This document shows, piece by piece, positions 9,013-17,436 of a DNA stretch of 64,000 nucleotides (position 1 is the first letter of the stretch; each line of letters starts with the position of its first letter). Made by a program: the position numbers and the translations under genes. The notes below the pieces were generated by a model, which saw nothing but the letters and a program-made list of their open reading frames with translations, searched no databases and had not been told where the DNA came from. Source of the stretch: Candidatus Abyssobacteria bacterium SURF_5 (GTDB taxonomy: Bacteria > Abyssobacteria > SURF-5). The stretch covers positions 56,322 to 120,321 of the forward strand of contig QZKU01000053.1 in the NCBI GenBank assembly GCA_003598085.1, in the 5' to 3' direction.

Positions 9013-9975
9013 ATGAGGTGTTGCGTCACAAGCAGAATTCAAATGCTTACGCGGGTTTTATCCACCGTGAGTTTTCTGTCTTTATTAATCAATTCAACGA
9101 CGTTAGCGGCGATCGAGCATTTCACCGGCTCAACTACTTCATCATACGCCGCCTATTACTATGGTCATCTTCATATTGAAGGAGCAGACGGAGCGATAGG
9201 CGACGAAGTCGGAGTTTTCGATCCTGACGGGGTCCTGTGCGGCGCAGCCGCCGCACTGGAGGTGGCCTGGTATAACATAACCGTTTACGGGGATGACCCG
9301 GTCACGGACACAGACGAGGGCGCCGAGCCGGGCGATCTCCTTACTTTCAGGATATGGGACAAGAGCGCCGATCAAGAAATGAGCGCAGCCGCAACCGTAA
9401 CCGACGGCCCCTGCACGAATCCTTTACAGTGGTACCAAAGCTGGGAATACTGTCAGGTGGACGTGAACGGATTCATCGGCGATCTGACTCAAATTAATCT
9501 GCAGTCCCCCGCAAACGCTTCCACCTTGGCTTCTGCACCGACATTCACTTGGACCGCCGACGGCGGAACCGATAATGCATTCGCGGTGGATGTAAGCGTT
9601 TCGCCCGGCTTTACCACCTACTACTCTACCTACGAGAACCTGCATCAGCTCATCGGCGACAGAAGCTGGACAATGCCTGACCCGATATGGAACAAGGTCC
9701 CTTCCGACAAAACCCTCTACTGGCGCGTCCGCGGCGTCGATTTGGCCGATCCGCCTAGCAACATCGTTACCAGCGATGAGGTGTGGAGTTTCTTAAAGAC
9801 TGACAGCGTTACCTGGATGCAAACCTTCGGAGGCGCGCCTTCTGACAGTGGAGAAAGTGTCCTGACCACCGACGGGGGCTACGTAGCCGCAGGGACCACA
9901 TCGTCCTATGGAGCCGGTTCAAGTGACCTCTGGCTGATCAAGACCGACGCCAGCGGCAACATCGCTCTCCCGTAA
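9013..9975 (+). CDS. Secreted repeat-type protein, possibly C-terminally truncated
   Basis: The 320-residue protein has a signal peptide (about residues 1-33). Next comes a beta-rich N-terminal domain of the type found in anaerobe surface proteins (GDEVGVFDPDGVLCGAA), then a fibronectin-like region (SPANASTLASAPTFTWTADG). The last 55 residues start a WMQTFGGAPSDSG / GGYVAAGTTSS / DLWLIKTDASGNI repeat that in other proteins occurs in several tandem copies forming a propeller. Here only one unit is present and the stop follows at once, so the gene may be a truncated relic. GAGGAGGGG precedes the ATG by 4 bases. Confidence 0.7.
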   Translation: MRCCVTSRIQMLTRVLSTVSFLSLLINSTTLAAIEHFTGSTTSSYAAYYYGHLHIEGADGAIGDEVGVFDPDGVLCGAAAALEVAWYNITVYGDDPVTDTDEGAEPGDLLTFRIWDKSADQEMSAAATVTDGPCTNPLQWYQSWEYCQVDVNGFIGDLTQINLQSPANASTLASAPTFTWTADGGTDNAFAVDVSVSPGFTTYYSTYENLHQLIGDRSWTMPDPIWNKVPSDKTLYWRVRGVDLADPPSNIVTSDEVWSFLKTDSVTWMQTFGGAPSDSGESVLTTDGGYVAAGTTSSYGAGSSDLWLIKTDASGNIALP

Positions 9976-10310
9976 GGAGAGGAATCAGATCCCTTCTTTC
10001 GCATCCCATCATTGTTTAGCGGCAAAACAGTAAACATCTGATACGTTTCAGCATGAAACACTGCCGCTCTCGCCGCATCCGCCTCGGGCTCTAATCGAGA
10101 ACTATCCGATAAACATAAAACCCACATTATCAATAAATTACAAAAACACGAGGAATCCGCGCCAAATTTGGCATCTTCTTTGCCAAGACGCATCATTGAG
10201 TGAAAAAAAAGAAAGACTGCGGAGAAAAGGCGCTGCACGGGAAGCCGCCGTTAATACCCCTTAATCGCAGGTTGTGCGATCGGGAGTGAATCTGAAAGGA
10301 GGAGAAGATC
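9976..10310. other. Intergenic region before the Hsp20 genes
   Basis: No gene is seen. I looked for a CIRCE inverted repeat and found none; no clear heat-shock promoter was recognised. The segment 10185-10215 is A-rich. Confidence 0.5.
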
Positions 10311-10784
10311 ATGGCGCTGATACGATGGAGACCAAGGACCGAAGTCGACCCGTTCCTCAGAGGTTTCAGAGACCTCCAGGAGGAAATCAATCGCATGTTC
10401 AACTACACCCTTTCGGGCGGCTGGCCGTCGTACCGCAATGACATGGCCGAGGGAGCATGGGCTCCTGCCATAAATGTCCTTGAGGAGAAAGATGATATCG
10501 TCGTGTCGGCCGACCTGCCCGGCATGTCCGAAAAGGACATTGACGTGACAATCGTGGGTGATACTCTCACCATCAAGGGCGAAAAGAAGCACGAGGAAAA
10601 GAAGGACGACGGGAACTACCATATGTTCGAAAGAGTGTTTGGCGCTTTCCAGCGCGCAATCACGCTTCCGGCGCTCGTCGAATCCGATAAGGCAAAAGCC
10701 TCTTTTAAGAACGGCGTGCTCGAGATAAGAGTCCCGAAAAAGGAAGAGGCAAAACCGAAACAACTCAAGGTGAACATTGGCTGA
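10311..10784 (+). CDS. Hsp20-family small heat shock protein
   Basis: The 157-residue protein has the alpha-crystallin domain from about residue 45. Typical elements are WAPAINVLEEKDDIVVSADLPG, DIDVTIVGDTLTIKGEK and the C-terminal FKNGVLEIRVPKKEE, the conserved A-x-x-x-n-G-V-L signature. It acts as an ATP-independent holdase chaperone in the cytoplasm. AAAGGAGGAG sits about 6 bases before the ATG. The next gene is also an Hsp20 protein, 81 bases downstream. Confidence 0.95.
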   Translation: MALIRWRPRTEVDPFLRGFRDLQEEINRMFNYTLSGGWPSYRNDMAEGAWAPAINVLEEKDDIVVSADLPGMSEKDIDVTIVGDTLTIKGEKKHEEKKDDGNYHMFERVFGAFQRAITLPALVESDKAKASFKNGVLEIRVPKKEEAKPKQLKVNIG

Positions 10785-10865
10785 GGCATCCGGCGGCTTC
10801 TCCTGCAGCCTCCCACTGGATTCGAGAACCACAAACTCTTCAACAGGATAAAGGAGGGAGTACGC

Positions 10866-11522
10866 ATGTACAATCAAAGCAATGTTAAGACAACCATCCT
10901 GATTGTCCTTGTGGCTCTTCTCGTGACGGCCGTCGCCGCCCAATCCTATTACCTGTTCAAGATGCACGGGGAAATGCAAAAAATTACCGGAACCCAAAGC
11001 AATCCTGAAAGCAAACACCTGCCAGAACCCACGCTGCCGCAAGCAACGGCGGACCCATGGATTGATCATGACTGGTTGAATGCGCCCTTCGATCCGGATG
11101 CGTGGAACCCATTTGACGAGATGCAGCAAATGCAGGACCGCATGAATAGCATCTTCAACAGCGCGTTCGGCAGGTTTGGCAAGAGCTCGCGATTCGGAAG
11201 CCTGTATCATGAGCCCGCCTTTTCCCCGAAAATGGATATGAGAGAGGAAGAAGATCGGTATGTGATCCGGATGGATGTTCCGGGCATCGACGAAACCAAA
11301 TTGGTTATCCAGGTGCAAGACCAGACCGTTAGAGTGCAGGGCAAGCGCGAAGAACTGGTGGAAGAATCCGATAAAGGCGGACGTATGGTGCGTCGCGAAA
11401 GAAAGCTCGGCCAATTCGATAGGTCCATGAGCCTCCCCGGGCCCGTCAATCAAGAGAAACTGACCACCAGCTACGAGAGTGGAATTCTCACAATTATCCT
11501 GCCGAAGAAAGACCAATCTTGA
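10866..11522 (+). CDS. Membrane-anchored Hsp20-like protein
   Basis: The 218-residue protein starts with a single transmembrane segment (about residues 8-30, ILIVLVALLVTAVAAQSYYLF), followed by a Pro/Asp-rich linker (about 35-110) and a full alpha-crystallin domain (about 118-215; MDMREEEDRYVIRMDVPGID ... YESGILTIILPKK). The linker contains WNPFDEMQQMQDRMNSIF, a typical Hsp20 N-terminal helix. The topology suggests a chaperone on the periplasmic face of the inner membrane, which is unusual because Hsp20 proteins are normally soluble and cytoplasmic. AAAGGAGGG precedes the ATG. Confidence 0.88.
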   Translation: MYNQSNVKTTILIVLVALLVTAVAAQSYYLFKMHGEMQKITGTQSNPESKHLPEPTLPQATADPWIDHDWLNAPFDPDAWNPFDEMQQMQDRMNSIFNSAFGRFGKSSRFGSLYHEPAFSPKMDMREEEDRYVIRMDVPGIDETKLVIQVQDQTVRVQGKREELVEESDKGGRMVRRERKLGQFDRSMSLPGPVNQEKLTTSYESGILTIILPKKDQS

Positions 11523-11542
11523 AGCGCAATCGTCTTCCCAAT

Positions 11543-11582
11543 GTCCGAATGGTCCGATCGGTCCGATTCGTCCGATCGGATC
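11543..11582. repeat. Short tandem repeat of GTCCGATCG-like units
   Basis: Four consecutive 9-base units (GTCCGAATG, GTCCGATCG, GTCCGATTC, GTCCGATCG) run into a GATC. The unit resembles the GTCC-phased array at 37618-37760. It lies between the anchored Hsp20 gene and the mod promoter. Confidence 0.75.
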
Positions 11583-11628
11583 ATTTGCTCCCTCCTATTA
11601 CGCATTCCACTCGCAACCCATCTCCCGG

Positions 11629-11657
11629 TTGACAGTCATATGCAAATCTGTCATAAT
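11629..11657 (+). promoter_or_regulatory. Promoter and candidate ModE-type operator of the mod operon
   Basis: TTGACA (11629-11634) and CATAAT (11652-11657) are exactly 17 bases apart. An inverted repeat, TGACAG (11630-11635) and CTGTCA (11648-11653), overlaps both elements, so a bound repressor would block RNA polymerase. This promoter lies inside the longer open frame beginning at 11541, and so supports the downstream GTG start at 11688 for the regulator. Confidence 0.65.
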
Positions 11658-11687
11658 GACCGCCAGCCAACCCGAAAGGCCGAACCG

Positions 11688-12059
11688 GTGAATAAATTCG
11701 AGGCGCTCCTCAAAAACGTAAACGTCCGCTCCAAAATCTGGCTCGAGGCCGACAATCTCCCCCTCATCGGAGAGGGGCGGGCAGAGCTGCTGCGAATGAT
11801 CGATCGAAACGGCTCGATTAATGCCGCCGCAAAAGCGCTCGGCATGGATTACCGGCGCGCGTGGGGGCTGATCGACAGCATGGAGAAACGCCTCAACGTG
11901 AAGTTGATCATCCGCAGGCGCGGAGGCGCCGGCAAAGGAACATCGCTCACCGACGACTGCCGCATGCTGCTCGCGCTCTATGACCGCCTGGCGCGCCGAT
12001 CACAAGAAGCGGCGAACCGGGACTTTTCAGCCATCTTTCGCAAAGGAGAGCATGAATAA
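11688..12059 (+). CDS. ModE-like molybdate-responsive regulator (DNA-binding domain only)
   Basis: The 123-residue protein is a LysR-type winged helix of the ModE N-terminal family: WLEADNLPLIGEGRAELLRMID, GSINAAAKALGMDYRRAWGLIDSME, and a final RRRGGAGKGTSLT typical of ModE-like proteins. It lacks the C-terminal molybdate-binding (mop/TOBE) domains. The GTG start is preferred because a promoter maps at 11629-11657 and GAAAGG lies about 9 bases upstream. Its stop overlaps the modA start (TAATG), so it is co-translated with the importer and probably regulates it. Confidence 0.83.
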   Translation: MNKFEALLKNVNVRSKIWLEADNLPLIGEGRAELLRMIDRNGSINAAAKALGMDYRRAWGLIDSMEKRLNVKLIIRRRGGAGKGTSLTDDCRMLLALYDRLARRSQEAANRDFSAIFRKGEHE

Positions 12060-12892
12060 TGAAGCCTGGCAAAATTTTCATTGCACTTTTCCTTTCTGCT
12101 TTTCTTCATTTTGCGCCCCTTGAGGCGAACGCCGAAGAGCTTGAGTTTTTTGCCGGGTCCGCTTCGAAGCCGGCCACCGAGGAACTGGTGAAGGCATTCG
12201 AGACGCAGACCGGGCACTCCATAAAAGTCTATTTCGGGAGTTCCGGCAGTCTGCTTTCACAAATGAAGATCGTGAAAAGGGGCGACCTGTATTTCCCCGG
12301 CTCGCCGGACTTCATGAAGCTCGCCATCAACGAGGGAGCGGTAGTGCCGGAAACCGACAGAATCGTCACCTACCTGATTCCCGCTATTAATGTCCAAAAG
12401 GGAAATCCCAGGAATATCAAAGAACTGCAAGACCTGGCGAGAGAGGGCCTCCGCGTATCAATCGGAAATCCCCACCACGTCTGCGTCGGCCTTTATGCCG
12501 TGGAGATAATGGAACACGCCGGTCTTGCGGCCTCAATCAAGCCAAACATAAAGGGCTACACGGAGAGTTGCGCAAAGACGGCGAACATGGTAGCCGTGAA
12601 CGGAGTCGACGCAATACTGGGATGGCGGGTTTTCCAGTACTGGAATCCCGGGCAAATAGAAACGGTGATGCTGCAGCCGGACCAGATCGTCAGGATCAGC
12701 TATATGCCCATTGCCATATCCGCGTTCAGCAAGAAGCGGGCGCTTGCGCAACAGTTCATCGATTTCGCCTGCTCCGATACCGGAAAACGCATTTTCGAAA
12801 AATGGGGCTATGTCACGAACGAAGAGCAAGCCCGCGCATTGGCGCCCCATGCCCGAATAGGCGGCGACTACATTCTGCCGGAGAGCTGGTGA
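12059..12892 (+). CDS. modA: Molybdate/tungstate ABC transporter, substrate-binding protein
   Basis: The 277-residue protein has a signal peptide cleaved near residue 25 (EANA|EE) and the ModA fold. FAGSASKPATEELVKAFE and YFGSSGSLLSQM carry the conserved serines that bind the oxyanion, and VAVNGVDAILGWR matches the hinge region. It captures molybdate or tungstate in the periplasm and delivers it to ModB. Whether it prefers Mo or W cannot be told from sequence. It overlaps modB by one base (TGATG). Confidence 0.88.
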   Translation: MKPGKIFIALFLSAFLHFAPLEANAEELEFFAGSASKPATEELVKAFETQTGHSIKVYFGSSGSLLSQMKIVKRGDLYFPGSPDFMKLAINEGAVVPETDRIVTYLIPAINVQKGNPRNIKELQDLAREGLRVSIGNPHHVCVGLYAVEIMEHAGLAASIKPNIKGYTESCAKTANMVAVNGVDAILGWRVFQYWNPGQIETVMLQPDQIVRISYMPIAISAFSKKRALAQQFIDFACSDTGKRIFEKWGYVTNEEQARALAPHARIGGDYILPESW

Positions 12893-13728
12893 TGTCGCTG
12901 GAGAATCTCACCGCGCCATCAGAGCAAGCGGCCGGAACAATTAAATCAACATGGCGGCGAAAACTGCCGTTCCTGCTTCCCATGGTTTTCGTTGTCGTTT
13001 TTTATGCGCTCATCATCGTGTTCACGTACAAAGAGTATCCGCCGGTCTCGATGCTGCGGATGCTTCTGACGTCGGAGGTTCTTCACGCGGTCTTTCTGAG
13101 CCTTGCGACCGCGACGGCCGCGAGCATCGTGGCATTTATGCTCGGGGTGCCGTCGGCATATTTTCTCGCGCGTTCGGAATTTCCCGGAAAGAAGTTTGTC
13201 GACGCACTGCTGGACATCCCCGTGGTTCTCTCCCCCATCGCCATCGGCGCGCTGCTCCTGGTCGCCTTCAGCAGTTCCGAGGGGAGATGGCTGCAGGAAC
13301 ACGTGGGCGAAGTCGTCTTCGAGTTGCCGGGAATTATCATTGCGCAGGCGACCATCGTTACCGCTCTTGCGATTCGCCTGATGAAAGGAGCATTTGAGTC
13401 GATCCCGGTCCGGTATGAAAAGGTAGCCCGCTCGCTCGGCTGCTCCGAGTGGATGGCCTTCCGGAAAGTCGTCCTGCCGCTTTCGAGGAACGGGCTGACG
13501 GCCTCAGCGATTGTGGTCTGGGCCCGAGCGATTGGCGAGTTCGGCGCAACGGTGACTCTCGCCGGCGCGACCACAGGCAAGACGGCCACTATTCCGACAG
13601 CCATCTATCTGGGTTTCGCGAGCGCAGATATCACGCGGGCGCTGACACTGGTGGCGATTCTGATGTTCATTTCCGCAACCACATTGATAGGACTGCGCCA
13701 AGTGGCGGGTAGAGCGCTCGAGTTATGA
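12892..13728 (+). CDS. modB: Molybdate/tungstate ABC transporter, permease
   Basis: The 278-residue integral membrane protein has about six predicted transmembrane helices and the BPD permease EAA loop (VARSLGCSEWMAFRKVVLPLSRNGL), where the ATPase docks. The later IGEFGATVTLAGATTGKTATIPTAIY is strongly diagnostic for ModB/CysT-like permeases. The start at 12892 is chosen because it overlaps the modA stop. The frame is also open upstream, but that part is in another frame of modA. Confidence 0.92.
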   Translation: MSLENLTAPSEQAAGTIKSTWRRKLPFLLPMVFVVVFYALIIVFTYKEYPPVSMLRMLLTSEVLHAVFLSLATATAASIVAFMLGVPSAYFLARSEFPGKKFVDALLDIPVVLSPIAIGALLLVAFSSSEGRWLQEHVGEVVFELPGIIIAQATIVTALAIRLMKGAFESIPVRYEKVARSLGCSEWMAFRKVVLPLSRNGLTASAIVVWARAIGEFGATVTLAGATTGKTATIPTAIYLGFASADITRALTLVAILMFISATTLIGLRQVAGRALEL

Positions 13729-14822
13729 TCAGACTCGAAAATCTTTCCTTCAGGCTAGGCCGCTTCAGTTTGTCGGACGTAACACTCAACATTTCCAACG
13801 GCGAATTCTTTGTCCTGCTCGGCCCGTCGGGAGCAGGCAAGACCACTTTGTTGGAGACCATTGCCGGGTTGAGCCCGGCAACAAGCGGGCGCATCATCCT
13901 CGACCATTGCGATATGGAAGACCTGCCGCCTGAGAAGCGGCCAATTGCTTACGTCCCGCAAGATGCCTCCCTCTTTCCCCACTTGAATGTGAAAGACAAC
14001 ATACTCTTCGGCGCCCGCGCCCGCGGAATCCCATCAAAGAACTGGCAGCCGCTGCTCGAAGAGTTGGTGCAATCACTGCAAGTTGAACATTTGATGGAAC
14101 GCAACGTATCGAATCTGAGCGGCGGCGAACGCCGGCGCGTCTCTTTGGCGCGCGCATTGGTCACCTCGCCCCGCATTCTCCTGCTGGACGAACCCTTCAA
14201 CGGCCTCGATCCGCCCATCCGCCGGGAGCTCCAGATACTGCTGAAACGCCTGCAGCGGCGCCTCAAGGGGACTTTCCTGCACGTGACTCACGATCGGGAA
14301 GAGGCGTTCATCCTCGCCGATGTCGTGGCGGTCTTAATTGACGGCAGGCTCGAACAGGTGGCAAAGCGCAACCGCGTCTATTTTCATCCCGCGACTCTAA
14401 AGGTCGCGCGATTCACCGGAATGGAGAATATTCTGCCGGCAGAAGTGGTCGCGGCTAATCCACCGAAATCAAGCTTTGTCGCCAGATGGTCGTCACAAGA
14501 CCTTCTGGTGGCATGCGAAACCGATGTGCCGCAGGTCGACGATTCGGTTTTTCTCGGAGTTCGCGCCGAAGAAGTGATGCTCGTCAAGCCGGATCAACCG
14601 ATCCGCGCCGGCCGCGATTTCAATATCATTGAAGGCGCGGTGTCAGAGGTAGTCGAGAAAAGCGCGACTCACACAATAGTATTGAACGGAACAACGAACT
14701 CGTCTTTGGTACTTGAACTTCCCAATTTCCTCTATCGTCGATACGAGTTTGCGCCCGGCCGGCCGGTACGGGTCCGGATCCGGCCGGATAAGTTCTGCGT
14801 TATCCGCAAGGCTGGCGTTTAG
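13725..14822 (+). CDS. modC: Molybdate/tungstate ABC transporter, ATP-binding protein
   Basis: The 365-residue ATPase has Walker A GPSGAGKT at residues 33-40, the ABC signature LSGGERRRVSLARAL, Walker B ILLLDEPF and the switch histidine in HVTHDREEAF. A C-terminal TOBE-like domain of about 120 residues (from residue about 240, NILPAEVVAA... and ...FLGVRAEEVML) can bind the oxyanion. It powers uptake by ModAB. ATGA overlap with modB. Confidence 0.92.
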   Translation: MIRLENLSFRLGRFSLSDVTLNISNGEFFVLLGPSGAGKTTLLETIAGLSPATSGRIILDHCDMEDLPPEKRPIAYVPQDASLFPHLNVKDNILFGARARGIPSKNWQPLLEELVQSLQVEHLMERNVSNLSGGERRRVSLARALVTSPRILLLDEPFNGLDPPIRRELQILLKRLQRRLKGTFLHVTHDREEAFILADVVAVLIDGRLEQVAKRNRVYFHPATLKVARFTGMENILPAEVVAANPPKSSFVARWSSQDLLVACETDVPQVDDSVFLGVRAEEVMLVKPDQPIRAGRDFNIIEGAVSEVVEKSATHTIVLNGTTNSSLVLELPNFLYRRYEFAPGRPVRVRIRPDKFCVIRKAGV

Positions 14823-14945
14823 AAAGATTCAGACTTGTCCCGATATGCGTGAAGATGGCGCGGCAACTGTGGCGAAAAATGAAGCGACAGGTTATAATGG
14901 GATTATTCGACCGGATACCTCATCTACCTCGGATCGTTTTCGCGC

Positions 14946-16343
14946 ATGGGCATTTACCAAAAAGCTAATAATAACTATTTTCTTGTTCTTGTTGCCGCAT
15001 TTATGCTGTCGTTGAGTTCCGGTTCTTTTGCGCAGGAGGTAGTGCAGCAACCCCTAACCCTTGAAGAAAGCATCCGCAACGCGTTTGCTTCGAATCCGGA
15101 CGTGACCGTTGCGCAGGAAAGAATCGAGCAGGCGCGAGCCGCGGTTAAGCAGGCGCAGGCGGGTTTCTATCCGAAGCTTTCCATATCTGAGAATTTTGCC
15201 CGCACCGATTACGCGCCGATGGTCTTCACGTATCAGCTTGCGCAAGGGAACCTGTCGGGAGAATCCCCAGCCGCGCCGCCGCCCGGCTTCGACCCTTTCG
15301 CATCGTTCAATGACCCCGACCCGCTCAGCAACTGGAACACCCAACTCCTCTTGCGGTGGCCGCTCTTTCAAGGCGGCAGAACAGTGTATTCCACCCGGGC
15401 CGCCGTCGACCAGGTGGAGGCGTCGGAGGCGCAGTTAATTTCCGTGTACAACGAACTGGCCTATGCCGTCTCAGCCGCATTCTATTCCATCCTGCAAGCG
15501 GAACAATCGATTCAGATCGCTGAAGAATCAGCCCGCCAGATCCGGCAGCAACTCGATGTCGCAACCGCGCGGTTTGAAAACGAGGTCGCGCTCAAGTCCG
15601 ATGTCCTGCGCGTGGCGGTGAGGCTTGCAGAGGCGGAGAATCAGTTGGTCATCGCGCGCCACAATCTCGAACGCGCAAAATCCCAGCTCAATCTGGCCAT
15701 GGGACGCAACGTCAATACACCTGTTGTGCTTGCCCCGCTTGAGGCGCCCCCGCCCGCAGAAACCCTGCCGTTGGAAGTCCTGATGGAACGCGCTAAAGAG
15801 ACCAGACCGGACATTACCGCAGCCGAACATAACGTCCTTGCTCTTGAGCAATTAATAGGGGCCGCAAAAGCGGATTACTATCCTCAGGTGAACGCGTTCG
15901 CGCATTACGACGTCGACACGGAAGATTTTTCCGACACCAGTGACAGTTGGATGGTCGGAGTAGGCGTTAGCCTCTCTTTGTTTGATGGGTTCCTCACGCG
16001 CTCGAATGTACAGCAGAGGCGCGCTCAGCTCCGCGAGGCCCAGGCGCAGCGTGATAAACTCGTTCTCCACGTGGAGAATGATGTAAAGTCCGCCTACCTG
16101 GCGCGGTCCGAAGCACTGCTACGACTCGATGTGCTGCAGGAAATAATCGCCGAGGCCGAGGAAAATCTGAGGATCGTATCGGAGCGGTACTCCGAAGGCA
16201 TGGCGCTGGTTACCGACCTGCTGGATGCGGAAGTCGCGCTCACCAACGCGCGCCTCCAGAGACTGGCGGCGCAGTATCAATACCGGATTGCTGCGGCGGC
16301 GCTCGAGCGCGCCATCGGCGGATTCGCCGCTGGAGGAATTTGA
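14946..16343 (+). CDS. TolC-family outer membrane efflux protein
   Basis: The 465-residue protein has a signal peptide (cleavage near residue 29, SFA|QE) and the internally repeated OEP helices: LTLEESIRNAFASNPDVTVAQERIEQARA in the first half and a matching ETRPDITAAEHNVLALEQLIGAAKADYYPQV in the second. It forms the outer membrane/periplasmic duct of a tripartite exporter. A TATAAT at 14893-14898 lies about 50 bases before the start, without a clear -35. The adaptor gene begins one base after its stop. Confidence 0.93.
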   Translation: MGIYQKANNNYFLVLVAAFMLSLSSGSFAQEVVQQPLTLEESIRNAFASNPDVTVAQERIEQARAAVKQAQAGFYPKLSISENFARTDYAPMVFTYQLAQGNLSGESPAAPPPGFDPFASFNDPDPLSNWNTQLLLRWPLFQGGRTVYSTRAAVDQVEASEAQLISVYNELAYAVSAAFYSILQAEQSIQIAEESARQIRQQLDVATARFENEVALKSDVLRVAVRLAEAENQLVIARHNLERAKSQLNLAMGRNVNTPVVLAPLEAPPPAETLPLEVLMERAKETRPDITAAEHNVLALEQLIGAAKADYYPQVNAFAHYDVDTEDFSDTSDSWMVGVGVSLSLFDGFLTRSNVQQRRAQLREAQAQRDKLVLHVENDVKSAYLARSEALLRLDVLQEIIAEAEENLRIVSERYSEGMALVTDLLDAEVALTNARLQRLAAQYQYRIAAAALERAIGGFAAGGI

Positions 16344-16344
16344 A

Positions 16345-17436
16345 ATGAAGATCAAGCAGTATTATCAACGGTACGGGAGAAGGACGGCTGCCGCTGCAGG
16401 CGCTTTGCTGATACTGATTCTGATGTTCTTGTATCTGACCGGTAATCTCTCGGGTGAACCGAAAATAACGCCATCAACGAAAGAAGCGCCACCCTCCCCT
16501 TCCGTTGCCGGTGAAATCGTAACAGTGAAAACGATGGTTATCCCCGTCGAAATCGAGGCCGTTGGCGCCGTCGACGCCCGAGAAACGGCGCAGGTTTCGA
16601 GCAGGACGATGGCGCTCATAACAAGAATCTATGCCGCCGCAGGCGACGTCGTGAAAAAAGGTCAGCCGCTGGTCGAGTTGGACGCGCGCGATGCGCAGGC
16701 CCAACTGGCTCAGGCGCGCGAGGCGCTCGCATCGGCGCAGGCCGAACTCGAACGCACCCGGCTTGATGCGGGACGGATCGAGCGGCTCCACGAGAAACAG
16801 GCTGCCACGCGCAGCGAGTACGATGCGGCACAGGCCGCTCTCACCATGGCCCAAGCGCAAGTCGATTCCGCAAAGGCGCGGGTGCGAGAGGCGGAAGTTT
16901 CTCTTTCCTTTACCAAAATAGAGGCTCCGCTTTCCGGAAAGGTAATCGACCGCCTGGCCGATCCCGGCGATATGGCGGTCCCGGGCCAGCCGATCCTCGG
17001 CCTGTATGATCCCTCGAGTCTGCGCCTCGAGGTCATCGTTCCCGAACGACTCGTATCGCAGGTGCAGCCCGGCCGCCGCGTTCGAGCGTCAATCGACGCG
17101 CTCGACCTGCAGTTCGAGGCTGAAATAACCCAGGTTGTCCCCTCATCCGATGTGCAAAGCCGATCCTTCATTGTGCGCGTCCCGCTGCCGCAAAAAAATG
17201 ACGCCTTCCCGGGAATGTATGGCCGCATCTGGATTCCTTCAGGCTCGACCGAGGCCCTTCTGATCCCGCAAGAGGCCGTCCGGCGGGTAGGACAATTGGA
17301 GATGGTGACAGTTGTCGAGGATGGCGCAGCACGCACCCGCACCGTCAAAACGGGCAAGAAGTACCCCCAAGGCGTTGAAGTTCTATCCGGCCTTGAGCCC
17401 GGCGAGCAGGTCGTGCTCCCGCAGAAAGATTCATGA
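16345..17436 (+). CDS. HlyD/AcrA-type periplasmic adaptor subunit
   Basis: The 363-residue protein has one N-terminal membrane anchor (about residues 14-32), a lipoyl/barrel-sandwich half (VVKKGQPLVELDARDA), a long alpha-hairpin coiled coil (about 110-190, QAREALASAQAELERT...) and beta-barrel domains (FPGMYGRIWIP). It links the TolC duct with the RND pump. GGAGG about 9 bases before the ATG supports this start; an open frame extends 120 bases further upstream into the TolC gene but without a better site. It overlaps the pump gene by 4 bases. Confidence 0.93.
   Translation: MKIKQYYQRYGRRTAAAAGALLILILMFLYLTGNLSGEPKITPSTKEAPPSPSVAGEIVTVKTMVIPVEIEAVGAVDARETAQVSSRTMALITRIYAAAGDVVKKGQPLVELDARDAQAQLAQAREALASAQAELERTRLDAGRIERLHEKQAATRSEYDAAQAALTMAQAQVDSAKARVREAEVSLSFTKIEAPLSGKVIDRLADPGDMAVPGQPILGLYDPSSLRLEVIVPERLVSQVQPGRRVRASIDALDLQFEAEITQVVPSSDVQSRSFIVRVPLPQKNDAFPGMYGRIWIPSGSTEALLIPQEAVRRVGQLEMVTVVEDGAARTRTVKTGKKYPQGVEVLSGLEPGEQVVLPQKDS

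Noticed and set aside
10251..11516. Long minus-strand open frame (421 codons)
   Set aside because: Antisense to both Hsp20 genes, whose motifs and ribosome binding sites are strong.
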